Source: a bacterium (GTDB lineage Bacteria > Actinomycetota > Acidimicrobiia > Acidimicrobiales > CATQHL01). From it: DNA of 5,942 nucleotides. The stretch's first letter is position 1; every line of letters begins with the position of its first letter. This document shows positions 1-4,986 of the stretch, in pieces. The stretch is taken from positions 1-5,942 of the forward strand of contig JAPPKQ010000129.1 in the NCBI GenBank assembly GCA_028819945.1. Reading direction: 5' to 3'. Both the position numbers and the translations under genes were made by a program. Under the pieces are notes generated by a model. It made no database searches. It saw only the letters and a program-made list of their open reading frames with translations, and was not told the origin of the DNA.

Positions 1-148
1 CGATGGGTGGGACCGCGAGCGTGACCTGGCGTTTCGATCCGGCGGCCGAGCCCGCCTCGCTCGGGGCCTCGTCGGCCATGCCGTCCTGTGGAGCCGACTC
101 CTCGGGCGAATCCTGCTCTTCGCGGTCGCTGTCCACTTGGTCGTTCAC
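1..148 (-). CDS. 5' end of an unrecognised gene with an acidic N-terminus (partial)
   Basis: Forty-nine codons are visible before the gene leaves the window. The proposed start is GTG at 148, chosen because a purine-rich GGGAGG lies 6 bases upstream of it; a GTG two codons earlier touches that motif and is less likely. The frame has no stop. The first 37 or so residues are rich in Asp, Glu, Ser, Ala and Pro, with almost no hydrophobic residues, which suggests a disordered acidic leader. The visible part ends with a more hydrophobic stretch (QVTLAVPPI) after a basic SKR, which could begin a folded domain or a membrane segment. It lies 168 bp downstream of birA on the same strand, so it could be in the same transcript. 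The family cannot be identified from what is visible. Codon content and the ribosome site make a real gene more likely than not. Confidence 0.5.
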   Translation of the reverse strand, partial: MNDQVDSDREEQDSPEESAPQDGMADEAPSEAGSAAGSKRQVTLAVPPI

Positions 149-316
149 GGCCACCCTCCCGGCTCCCCCCGAACAGGTCCCAACGGAGCGTAGTCGGGCA
201 CGGCGCGACGACGCAGGGGCTCGTCCAGTGCCACCCGCCGGCTTGCCGCCCTCGAGCCGGGCGCCGGGGTCGGGTGACCGCGGCGGGATCTCGCGAGTCG
301 GACCGGGGTGGCTGGA

Positions 317-1150
317 TCAGTCGATCCCGGAGCGGAGATGGTGACAGTCGCCGGCCGCTATGGCGACCGGTCCGTCCCGGGTCGCCACGAGGAGCTTGCC
401 GTCGGCCGTGAGGTCCTCAGCTCGGCCCGCGACGGGGCCCCCGGGTGTCAGCACGCGTACGTGACGCCCGAGCGTGGCGCTGTTGCGGCGGAGTTCGTCC
501 AGCAGGTCGCGCTCCCCGGCGGGCTCGCGCAGGCGCCGGTACCAGGCGCCGAGACGCAGCAACACCGACACCAGCAACTCGTTGCGGTGCGGTGCGTGGT
601 CCGTGATCGCCTCCAGGGCCACGGGCGGCAGCGGCGCGAAGCCGCTCTCGGGCTCGGCAGCCCCGTCCGCCGCCACGGCCGGAGCCAGCGCCGCGTGCGA
701 CCGCAGATTGACGCCGAAGCCCGCCACCACGGCCACGTCGCCGTCGGGTCCGGCCTGGAGTTCCGCCAGCACGCCCGCCAGCTTCGCCTCGCGCGGAGCG
801 GTGGCGATCACGTCGTTGGGCCACTTCAGGTGTACGTCCGCGGCGGCCGCAGCGCAGGCCTCGCGCACCGCCAGCGCCGTCGCGGGAGACAGCAGCGCCG
901 TGGAACCGCCCGCCCGTCGCGGCCGCAGCAGCACCGATGCCAGCAGCGCCGAGCCGGCAGGCGCCATCCACGACCTGCCGCGGCGACCCCGCCCGGCCGT
1001 CTGGTGGTCGGCCACGAGCACGAGCCCTTCGGGTGCGCCGGCGCGGGCCTCGGCCAGAAGATCGGCGTTGGTCGAGCCGGTGTCGCCCACGAACCGGACG
1101 GGGCCGAAGACGGTTCCCACCAGGAAGTCACGCACCTCGTCGGGTGTCAT
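317..1150 (-). CDS. birA: Biotin--[acetyl-CoA carboxylase] ligase, monofunctional
   Basis: The 277-residue enzyme makes biotinyl-5'-AMP from biotin and ATP and attaches biotin to the carrier-domain lysine of carboxylases in the cytoplasm. The family motifs appear in order: STN (26-28), the biotin/adenylate loop GRGRRGRSW (53-61), KWPND (109-113), the catalytic-lysine block KLAGVLAE (123-130) and GFGVNL (144-149). A C-terminal SH3-like domain follows from about residue 230 (GRAEDLTADGKLLV, then AGDCHHLR). There is no N-terminal helix-turn-helix, so this is the single-function class and not an E. coli-type repressor. The frame opens 28 codons earlier at 1234, but that extension is almost all Arg, Asp and Ala and unlike the family. 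The ATG at 1150 begins the domain and has a weak GGCGGGA 10 bases upstream. It is divergent from the biotin carboxylase/BCCP gene, whose product is a likely substrate. Confidence 0.93.
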   Translation of the reverse strand: MTPDEVRDFLVGTVFGPVRFVGDTGSTNADLLAEARAGAPEGLVLVADHQTAGRGRRGRSWMAPAGSALLASVLLRPRRAGGSTALLSPATALAVREACAAAAADVHLKWPNDVIATAPREAKLAGVLAELQAGPDGDVAVVAGFGVNLRSHAALAPAVAADGAAEPESGFAPLPPVALEAITDHAPHRNELLVSVLLRLGAWYRRLREPAGERDLLDELRRNSATLGRHVRVLTPGGPVAGRAEDLTADGKLLVATRDGPVAIAAGDCHHLRSGID

Positions 1151-1172
1151 CGGTCGGCGTTCCCGCCTGCGG

Positions 1173-1199
1173 CGATCGGCCCCCCGGCGGCGCCGATCG
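1173..1199. promoter_or_regulatory. Inverted repeat between birA and the carboxylase gene
   Basis: Two 8-base arms, CGATCGGC at 1173-1180 and GCCGATCG at 1192-1199, are exact reverse complements separated by 11 bases. The element lies 23 bases before the birA start and 43 bases before the carboxylase start, so a protein bound here could affect both promoters. It could equally be an RNA hairpin in a birA leader. In GC-rich DNA a short repeat of this kind can arise by chance, and no known operator is recognised. Confidence 0.3.
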
Positions 1200-1221
1200 G
1201 GTGCTCGGGCGTAATCGGCTT

Positions 1222-1241
1222 CACGATCTGGCACGATATGG
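1222..1241 (+). repeat. Tandem 10-bp repeat just before the carboxylase start
   Basis: CACGATCTGG (1222-1231) is followed directly by CACGATATGG (1232-1241), with 9 of 10 bases identical. The pair ends one base before the GTG start. A 10-bp period places both copies on the same face of the helix, which is typical of paired regulator half-sites. The start has no recognisable Shine-Dalgarno sequence, so the repeat occupies the place where either a ribosome site or a core promoter would be expected. A regulatory role is inference. Confidence 0.4.
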
Positions 1242-1242
1242 C

Positions 1243-3015
1243 GTGTTTTCTTCGGTTCTGATCGCCAACCGCGGCGAGATAGCGGTCCGGGTGATCCGGA
1301 CGTGCCGGGAGATGGGCATCAGGGCGATCGCCGTCTACTCCGAGCCCGACCGCGACGCCCTGCACGTGCGTCTGGCCGACGAGGCGTACGCCCTCGGGGG
1401 GCAGTCCAGCGAGGAGAGCTACCTCAACGTGCCCGCAATCCTCGCCGCCATCGAGGCCAGCGGCGCCGAAGCGGTGCATCCCGGCTACGGGTTCTTCAGC
1501 GAGAACGCCGACTTCGCCCGGCGCATCGTGGAGATGGGCGTCACCTTCATCGGCCCGCCGCCGGAGGCGATCGAGGTGATGGGCGACAAGATCTCCGCCC
1601 GCCGGGCCGCCGAGACCGTGGGGGTGCACAGCGTGCCGGGCACGCCGCTGGTGGAGACCGCCGCGGACGTTTCGGCTTTCGCCGGCGAGCACGGCTACCC
1701 GATTGCGGTCAAGGCCGCCTACGGCGGCGGCGGGCGCGGTCTCAAGGTGGTGCAGGCCGCCGACGAGACCGAAGCGGCCCTGGACTCGGCCCGGCGCGAG
1801 GCGCTCGCCTATTTCGGGCGTGACGAGTTGTACCTGGAGCGCTACCTGCCCCGGCCGCGCCACGTGGAGGTGCAGGTCCTGGCCGACGCGCACGGCAACT
1901 GCGTCTACCTGGGCACTCGTGACTGCTCGGCGCAGCGCCGCCACCAGAAGCTGATCGAGGAGGCGCCGGCCCCCGACATCCCGGCCGACGTGGCCGCCGC
2001 CATGGGGGAGACGGCCGTGACCGTGGCGCGGGGCTGCGGCTACGTGAACGCCGGCACGGTGGAGTTCCTGTACCAGGACGGGGAGTTCTGGTACCTGGAG
2101 ATGAACACGCGCCTGCAGGTGGAGCACCCCGCCACCGAGCTGGTCTGCGGGCTCGACCTGGTGGAACAGCAACTCCGGGTGGCGGCCGGCGATCCGCTGG
2201 GCTTCGACCAGAGCGACGTGGAGTTGCGCGGACACGCCATCGAGGTGCGCATCAACGCCGAGGATCCCGCGGGCGGGCACTTCCTGCCCTCGCCGGGTCG
2301 CATCTCCAAGCTGGTGGTTCCCGACGGTTTCGGCACCCGCTTCGACACGGGCTACGAGGCCGGCGACGAGATCAGCCCGCTCTACGACAACCTGATCGGC
2401 AAGCTCATCTGCTGGGGCGCCGACCGTCCCGCGGCCATCCGCCGCACGCTGCGAGCGCTTGGGGAGATGGAGGTGGAGGGTGTCGCCACCACCATCGCCG
2501 CCGACGAGGCCATCCTCTCGCATCCTGACTTCGCGGCGGTGACGCACTCCACCCGCTGGGTGACCGACGAGTTGGACCTCTCGGGCCTGATGCCGATGCA
2601 GGTGGCCGAGGAGTTGGCGCTGACAGGCGACAGCGAGAAGGTGCACCACACCATCGACGTGGAGGTCAACTCCAAGCGCTACAAGGTGAAGCTCTGGATG
2701 CCGCCGGGAGCCGCGGCAGCAGCACCGGCGGCGGATCAGCGACCCGGCCGCCGGCCGCGGCGGACCTCCGGGAGCGGCTCGGGGACCGGCGGGGGCGGCG
2801 GCGAGGTGCGCACCCCCATGCAGGGCACCGTCGTGAAGGTGCTGGTGACCGTGGGCGACACCGTGGCAGCCGGCGACCCGGTCGTGGTGCTGGAGGCCAT
2901 GAAGATGGAGAACAACCTCCTCGCCGCCTGCAACGGCACCGTCAGCGAGGTGCGGGTGGCAGCCGGGGATCTGGTCGGCGGCGGCGACCTGGTGGTGCTG
3001 ATCGAGCCGGCGTAG
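1243..3015 (+). CDS. accA: Acetyl-/propionyl-CoA carboxylase alpha chain: biotin carboxylase fused to biotin carrier domain
   Basis: The 590-residue protein carboxylates its own biotin using ATP and bicarbonate. A separate carboxyltransferase beta subunit, not in this window, passes the CO2 to an acyl-CoA for fatty acid or methylmalonyl-CoA synthesis. The biotin carboxylase domain opens with LIANRGEIAVRV. It has K116, K157 followed by the GGGGRG ATP loop, CSAQRRHQK (228-236) and EMNTR (286-290) with E286, N288 and R290, closely matching E. coli AccC. A variable Ala/Pro/Gly/Arg linker (about 486-520) leads to the biotinyl domain, where EAMKMEN puts the biotinylated lysine at K554, 36 residues from the end. 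The length fits actinobacterial AccA proteins ('accA' in that sense, not E. coli accA). GTG 1243 is chosen because it directly precedes the conserved N-terminus; the frame is open upstream to 937 but encodes Arg-rich antisense of birA. The acyl-CoA preference cannot be read from this subunit. Confidence 0.95.
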   Translation: MFSSVLIANRGEIAVRVIRTCREMGIRAIAVYSEPDRDALHVRLADEAYALGGQSSEESYLNVPAILAAIEASGAEAVHPGYGFFSENADFARRIVEMGVTFIGPPPEAIEVMGDKISARRAAETVGVHSVPGTPLVETAADVSAFAGEHGYPIAVKAAYGGGGRGLKVVQAADETEAALDSARREALAYFGRDELYLERYLPRPRHVEVQVLADAHGNCVYLGTRDCSAQRRHQKLIEEAPAPDIPADVAAAMGETAVTVARGCGYVNAGTVEFLYQDGEFWYLEMNTRLQVEHPATELVCGLDLVEQQLRVAAGDPLGFDQSDVELRGHAIEVRINAEDPAGGHFLPSPGRISKLVVPDGFGTRFDTGYEAGDEISPLYDNLIGKLICWGADRPAAIRRTLRALGEMEVEGVATTIAADEAILSHPDFAAVTHSTRWVTDELDLSGLMPMQVAEELALTGDSEKVHHTIDVEVNSKRYKVKLWMPPGAAAAAPAADQRPGRRPRRTSGSGSGTGGGGGEVRTPMQGTVVKVLVTVGDTVAAGDPVVVLEAMKMENNLLAACNGTVSEVRVAAGDLVGGGDLVVLIEPA

Positions 3016-3021
3016 GCCGGC
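3006..3021 (+). terminator. Possible GC hairpin at the end of the carboxylase gene
   Basis: GCCGGC at 3006-3011 and again at 3016-3021 (a self-complementary hexamer) can form a 6-bp all-GC stem. The 4-base loop contains the TAG stop codon. It lies between convergent genes, where a terminator is expected. No T-tract follows, so it is at best a weak or Rho-assisted terminator, and GCCGGC pairs are common in such DNA. Confidence 0.22.
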
Positions 3022-3027
3022 CCGGCG

Positions 3028-3081
3028 TCACGCGACGAGCGTCAACAGCGGGTAGACGCCGCGGATCGTGTTCGAAGTGAT
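3028..3081 (-). pseudogene. Residual 3' tail of a second vapC-like PIN toxin gene
   Basis: Reading the minus strand from 3081 gives ITSNTIRGVYPLLTLVA and then TGA. This matches, residue for residue and ending at the stop, the tail of the intact neighbouring toxin, VTADEKVLAYPLMTLSA, with 7 of 17 identities and 6 of the last 8. At DNA level, CTACCCGCT-NN-TGACGCT is shared. TSN sits where PIN proteins carry the last acidic residue (TAD, TRN or similar). No start codon or upstream PIN sequence is present, and the frame differs from the intact gene, so this is debris and not a gene. It begins 15 bp after the intact vapC stop. Most likely an older vapC was replaced or deleted when the present pair arrived or duplicated. 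The true 5' limit of the remnant is unclear. Confidence 0.55.
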
Positions 3082-3095
3082 GGTCTGACCCGTCG

Positions 3096-3476
3096 CTACG
3101 CGGATAGCGTCATTAGCGGGTAGGCAAGCACCTTCTCATCGGCGGTGACGAGCGTGCACTCCTCGGTCAGTGCCTGGGCGAAGAGGAGCCGGTCGAACGG
3201 ATCGGCATGGAGACTGGGCAGAGTGCGCAGCTTCATGGCATGAGTAGCGGTCAGGTCCAGCCAGGTCGCGCCGAGCCGTGATCTGAGTGTGTCGCAGCTG
3301 TGCTCCATGGCCAGCTTGCCGAGCCGTCGCTTGATCTCGATCTCGGCGACCGAGACCGACGACACCAGCAGGTCGTTCGCCGGGTCTTCCAGCGCGGCGA
3401 CCGCTTCGGCCGAGAGCCGCTCCGGCGCCTCGTTGGCCCAGAGCAGAACGTGGGTGTCGAGCAGGAGTGTCGCCAT
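3096..3476 (-). CDS. vapC: VapC-type PIN-domain ribonuclease toxin
   Basis: The 126-residue protein belongs to the PIN nucleases of type II toxin/antitoxin systems, which cut RNA with Mg2+ when their antitoxin is degraded. The acidic catalytic set is visible: D7 in LLLDTHVLLW, E45 in SSVSVAEIEIK, D92 and D95 in HADPFDRLLFAQA, and D113 in VTADE. The DTHVLLW opening and the HADPFDR block are typical of the Sll0205-like PIN subgroup. Length is normal, and all four acidic positions are present, so it should be active. Its ATG overlaps the antitoxin TGA by one base (TGATG), so translation is probably coupled and no separate ribosome site is needed. It is convergent with the carboxylase gene, and a partial second vapC tail follows its stop. 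Confidence 0.93.
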   Translation of the reverse strand: MATLLLDTHVLLWANEAPERLSAEAVAALEDPANDLLVSSVSVAEIEIKRRLGKLAMEHSCDTLRSRLGATWLDLTATHAMKLRTLPSLHADPFDRLLFAQALTEECTLVTADEKVLAYPLMTLSA

Positions 3477-3712
3477 CAGAGCGCGGCGTCGAGCGAGTCC
3501 AACACCTCACGGGGCGTGTCGTCGAAGTCGTCGGCGATCGTGATCGTGCCTCGAAGCTGTCCGAGACGACGACGCTCCGGTGGTGGGGAAACGAGCTTGA
3601 GCCCCTCGGCGAGCAGTTCATTGATGACCTCGCCAAGCGTCCGGCGCGAATCGAACGCTATCCGGCGGGCTTCCTCGTAGACCTCGTCATCGATTGACAC
3701 CGTAGTGCGCAT
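3476..3712 (-). CDS. vapB: VapB-type antitoxin, ribbon-helix-helix with a Phd-like tail
   Basis: This 78-residue protein is the cognate antitoxin of the PIN toxin that follows it. Residues 1-38 (MRTTVSIDDEVYEEARRIA, then RTLGEVINELLAEGL) have the short basic strand and two helices of a ribbon-helix-helix DNA-binding dimer. A Pro/Arg-rich hinge (43-49) leads to residues 54-72, with RGTITIADDFD and then PREVLD. This resembles the C-terminal toxin-wrapping segment (G-x-I-x-I-x-x-DFD-x-x-P-x-x-x-L) common in Phd/YefM antitoxins that partner DTHVLLW-type PIN toxins. The two halves usually belong to different antitoxin families. ATG 3712 is chosen because it opens the RHH strand directly. No Shine-Dalgarno precedes it, but a TATGAT box ends 6 bases upstream, so the mRNA is probably leaderless. 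Autorepression through the palindrome over the start is likely. Confidence 0.9.
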   Translation of the reverse strand: MRTTVSIDDEVYEEARRIAFDSRRTLGEVINELLAEGLKLVSPPPERRRLGQLRGTITIADDFDDTPREVLDSLDAAL

Positions 3713-3719
3713 ATGCGCA
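3706..3719. promoter_or_regulatory. 14-bp perfect palindrome over the vapB start, putative operator
   Basis: TGCGCATATGCGCA is a perfect 14-bp palindrome. Its centre falls between the first base of the vapB ATG and the base before it, and its right end touches the -10 box. Ribbon-helix-helix antitoxins commonly bind short palindromes in their own promoter, with toxin as co-repressor. Occupancy here would block transcription initiation. Binding by this VapB is inferred from position and symmetry. Confidence 0.55.
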
Positions 3720-3724
3720 TCATA
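3719..3724 (-). promoter_or_regulatory. -10 box of the vapBC operon (leaderless)
   Basis: The minus strand reads TATGAT, 5 of 6 matches to the TATAAT consensus. Six bases separate it from the vapB ATG at 3712, so transcription should start at or within a base or two of the start codon. No convincing -35 element is seen 16-19 bp upstream, which is common for actinobacterial promoters. Confidence 0.55.
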
Positions 3725-3928
3725 ACATCACAGCAGCGAAGAAACCCGAAGAAGCGGTGTATCGGCGCGCGGTCATCGTGCACCGACTGTTCATCGCGGC
3801 CCAGGTTGCTCGCTCTTGTCGGCTGCACCGGTGCCGAGAAAGTGGAGGCACCCATGCAGTTCGGTGTAACGACCGGACCATCGGGCGTCACTGCGCCGCA
3901 ACACTCAGCGGTAGCCGCGGCGCACCTG

Positions 3929-3948
3929 ATGTCCGGGGATGTCCGGGG
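3929..3948. repeat. Perfect 10-bp tandem repeat
   Basis: ATGTCCGGGG occurs twice in direct succession. It lies in the 251-bp gap between vapB and the 3' end of the redoxin gene, 16 bp beyond the redoxin stop. The remainder of this gap shows no supported gene apart from the vapBC promoter. The repeat may be a slippage product; no function is evident. Confidence 0.6.
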
Positions 3949-3963
3949 ACGGCCCGCCGTCGG

Positions 3964-4446
3964 TCAGGGACGCGGCTCGTCGATGAGGCGGGCCAGGGTT
4001 GCGCCGACCACGATGTCGTCCGCCCGGCCGAGCGCGTTGACGCGGATGCGCCCGGCCCGGTCGACGACCACCAGACTCGGTGTGCCCCTCAGCTGGTAGC
4101 GGCCCATCGTGATGGGTGTGGTGTCACCGGGGTCATGGGCATCGACGCCGACCGGGAACGTGATGCGGTACTCGTAGAGGAACGCTTCGAGCGAGACCGG
4201 GGTCATGGCCTCGTGGTGCTCGAAAACGCAGTGCAGCCCCAGCACGGTGAGGTCGTCGCCGAACGTCTGATGGATGCGCTGGGCCAGGGGCAGCCCGTGG
4301 GAGACGCAGCCCGGGCAGAGCATCTGGAACGCCTCGATCACCACGACCTCGCCCCGGAGGCCGGCCAGAGTCGGGGTGTCGTCCGTGTTGAACCAGCGGC
4401 TGATCGCCAACTCGGGCGCCGGAGGGAACTCCGAGGGCGTAGTCAT
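3964..4446 (-). CDS. Cytoplasmic thioredoxin-fold redoxin (AhpC/TSA or TlpA-like) with CPGC centre
   Basis: The 160-residue protein has the thioredoxin fold used by peroxiredoxins and TlpA/ResA-type thiol oxidoreductases. A strand (GEVVVIEAF) runs into the redox motif C44-P-G-C47. A second strand (DLTVLGLHCVF) follows, and then RGTPSLVVVDRAGRI with the characteristic cis-proline P123. Two cysteines spaced CxxC suggest a disulfide reductase or resolving-type peroxiredoxin; the exact substrate cannot be read. There is no signal peptide or membrane anchor, unlike classical TlpA, so it should act in the cytoplasm. ATG 4446 is preferred over the frame opening at 4479 because GGAGAGGG lies just upstream at good spacing and the 11 earlier codons look unlike the family. 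It is 83 bp downstream of a small uncharacterised gene on the same strand and could share its transcript. Confidence 0.85.
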   Translation of the reverse strand: MTTPSEFPPAPELAISRWFNTDDTPTLAGLRGEVVVIEAFQMLCPGCVSHGLPLAQRIHQTFGDDLTVLGLHCVFEHHEAMTPVSLEAFLYEYRITFPVGVDAHDPGDTTPITMGRYQLRGTPSLVVVDRAGRIRVNALGRADDIVVGATLARLIDEPRP

Positions 4447-4529
4447 GGCTGACCCTCTCCAGAGTGAACGGCGAGACATGGTTCAGGTGGCCAAGTGCCT
4501 GGGGCATTCATGACTCGAACGAACCTCTC

Positions 4530-4826
4530 TCAGCCGAATTCGGCGTAAGCGTCGAAGGTTTCCTGGTTGAAGGCATAGCCGCCGTCGACAGGAGTGAAGG
4601 CCGCCTCATAGACACCCAGCCCGGTCCAGCTGCGATGCGCGTACAGCCGGTCCTCCTCCACGAAGATGAACCACTTCTCCTCCATGATGCTGGGGACGTA
4701 GCCGAGCCGGATCCGCTCCATCTCCTCCGATGTCCAGATCCGGGTGGGTGGAGGGATCGCCTCCGGGTGCGTGAGTGGGTGCGCCTCCCAATCGCCCCGC
4801 TCTGCTGTCCGTCGACGTCCATTCAC
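4530..4826 (-). CDS. Small uncharacterised protein with MEEKWFIF / HRSWTG core
   Basis: I do not assign a function to this 98-residue protein. It has a charged N-terminus (1-30), a predicted helix (WTSEEMERIRLGYVP, 31-45), then a compact aromatic core: MEEKWFIFVEEDRLYAHRSWTG (48-69) followed by LGVYEAAFTP. The pattern of alternating hydrophobic and acidic residues with invariant-looking Trp, His, Arg and Gly resembles a conserved small family that I recall only as hypothetical. It ends soon after the core, at residue 98, without an obvious frameshifted continuation downstream, so it may be a short form. No signal peptide or membrane segment is seen. GTG 4826 has no Shine-Dalgarno but a TATCGT box ends 7 bases upstream, which suits a leaderless message. 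An ATG four bases inside is in another frame. It is divergent from relBE and upstream of the redoxin gene. Confidence 0.7.
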   Translation of the reverse strand: MNGRRRTAERGDWEAHPLTHPEAIPPPTRIWTSEEMERIRLGYVPSIMEEKWFIFVEEDRLYAHRSWTGLGVYEAAFTPVDGGYAFNQETFDAYAEFG

Positions 4827-4833
4827 GTCGCCA

Positions 4834-4839
4834 ACGATA
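4834..4839 (-). promoter_or_regulatory. Possible -10 box for the small uncharacterised gene
   Basis: The minus strand reads TATCGT (TANNNT pattern), 7 bases before the GTG at 4826. This is the spacing expected if the transcript begins at the start codon, and it explains the lack of a ribosome site. No -35 element is recognised. The same spacing logic applies to vapB and relB in this window. Confidence 0.4.
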
Positions 4840-4855
4840 CGTGCGGCATGTGACA

Positions 4856-4889
4856 GCCCTCTCTGAGACGCTGCCCTCTCTGAGACGCT
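4856..4889. repeat. Perfect 17-bp tandem duplication
   Basis: GCCCTCTCTGAGACGCT occurs twice in direct succession, and the first two bases of a third copy follow. It lies in the 160-bp region between the divergent small gene and relB, upstream of both promoters. Each unit contains a short palindromic core (CTCTGAGA is close to self-complementary). It may be a slippage or repair duplication, or a doubled regulator site; a difference in copy number between strains would distinguish these. Confidence 0.8.
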
Positions 4890-4953
4890 GCATCGTCAGT
4901 GATGGTGTTCGGACTCGGGAGACTTCATCCGACATCGGGCCAGGCGCGAGAAG

Positions 4954-4979
4954 GTACAGGTCAAATATCTGACCTATAC
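4954..4979. promoter_or_regulatory. 26-bp imperfect palindrome in the relBE promoter, putative operator
   Basis: The inner arms AGGTCA (4958-4963) and TGACCT (4970-4975) are exact complements. The central ATAT (4965-4968) is also symmetric, and the outer GTA (4954-4956) pairs with TAC (4977-4979). In all, 11 of 13 base pairs are symmetric about 4966/4967. The element runs into the -10 box, so a bound RelB or RelB-RelE complex would block polymerase. Assignment to RelB is inferred from position and from the usual autoregulation of such operons. Confidence 0.65.
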
Positions 4980-4980
4980 T
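4975..4980 (+). promoter_or_regulatory. -10 box of the relBE operon (leaderless)
   Basis: TATACT matches 5 of 6 bases of the TATAAT consensus and ends 6 bases before the relB GTG at 4987. Transcription should therefore start at the start codon, which has no ribosome site upstream. No clear -35 hexamer is seen; the palindromic operator occupies the spacer. Confidence 0.6.
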
Positions 4981-4986
4981 CGCGTC

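Noticed and set aside
149..316. Search for a gene or RNA in the gap between birA and the left-edge gene
   Set aside because: Only Arg/Pro/Gly-rich shadow frames are present, with no motif, tRNA fold or clear promoter.
1151..1234. 28-residue N-terminal extension of BirA
   Set aside because: It is nearly all Arg, Asp and Ala, unlike a winged-helix domain, and would fill most of the divergent promoter region.
937..1242. N-terminal extension of the carboxylase frame
   Set aside because: The extra 102 codons are Arg/Pro-rich antisense of birA, and family members start just before LIANRGEIA, matching GTG 1243.
308..1261. 317-codon plus-strand frame opposite birA
   Set aside because: It is antisense to a gene with all biotin-ligase motifs; composition is Arg/Gln/Gly-rich with no domain.
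1147..2649. 500-codon open frame on the minus strand opposite the carboxylase
   Set aside because: It is the complement of a confidently identified biotin carboxylase, is rich in His, Arg, Gly and Val with no recognisable domain, and long antisense frames are expected in GC-rich genes.
4447..4479. Earlier start for the redoxin gene (11 extra codons)
   Set aside because: GGAGAGGG at proper spacing supports ATG 4446, and the added residues (MSRRSLWRGSA) are encoded by that ribosome site itself.
4464..4853. 129-codon plus-strand frame opposite the small uncharacterised gene
   Set aside because: The minus-strand product has a coherent folded-looking core and a promoter, while this frame has neither.
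4856..4889. Start of a CRISPR array
   Set aside because: Only two directly abutting 17-bp units with no spacers, so it is a simple tandem duplication.
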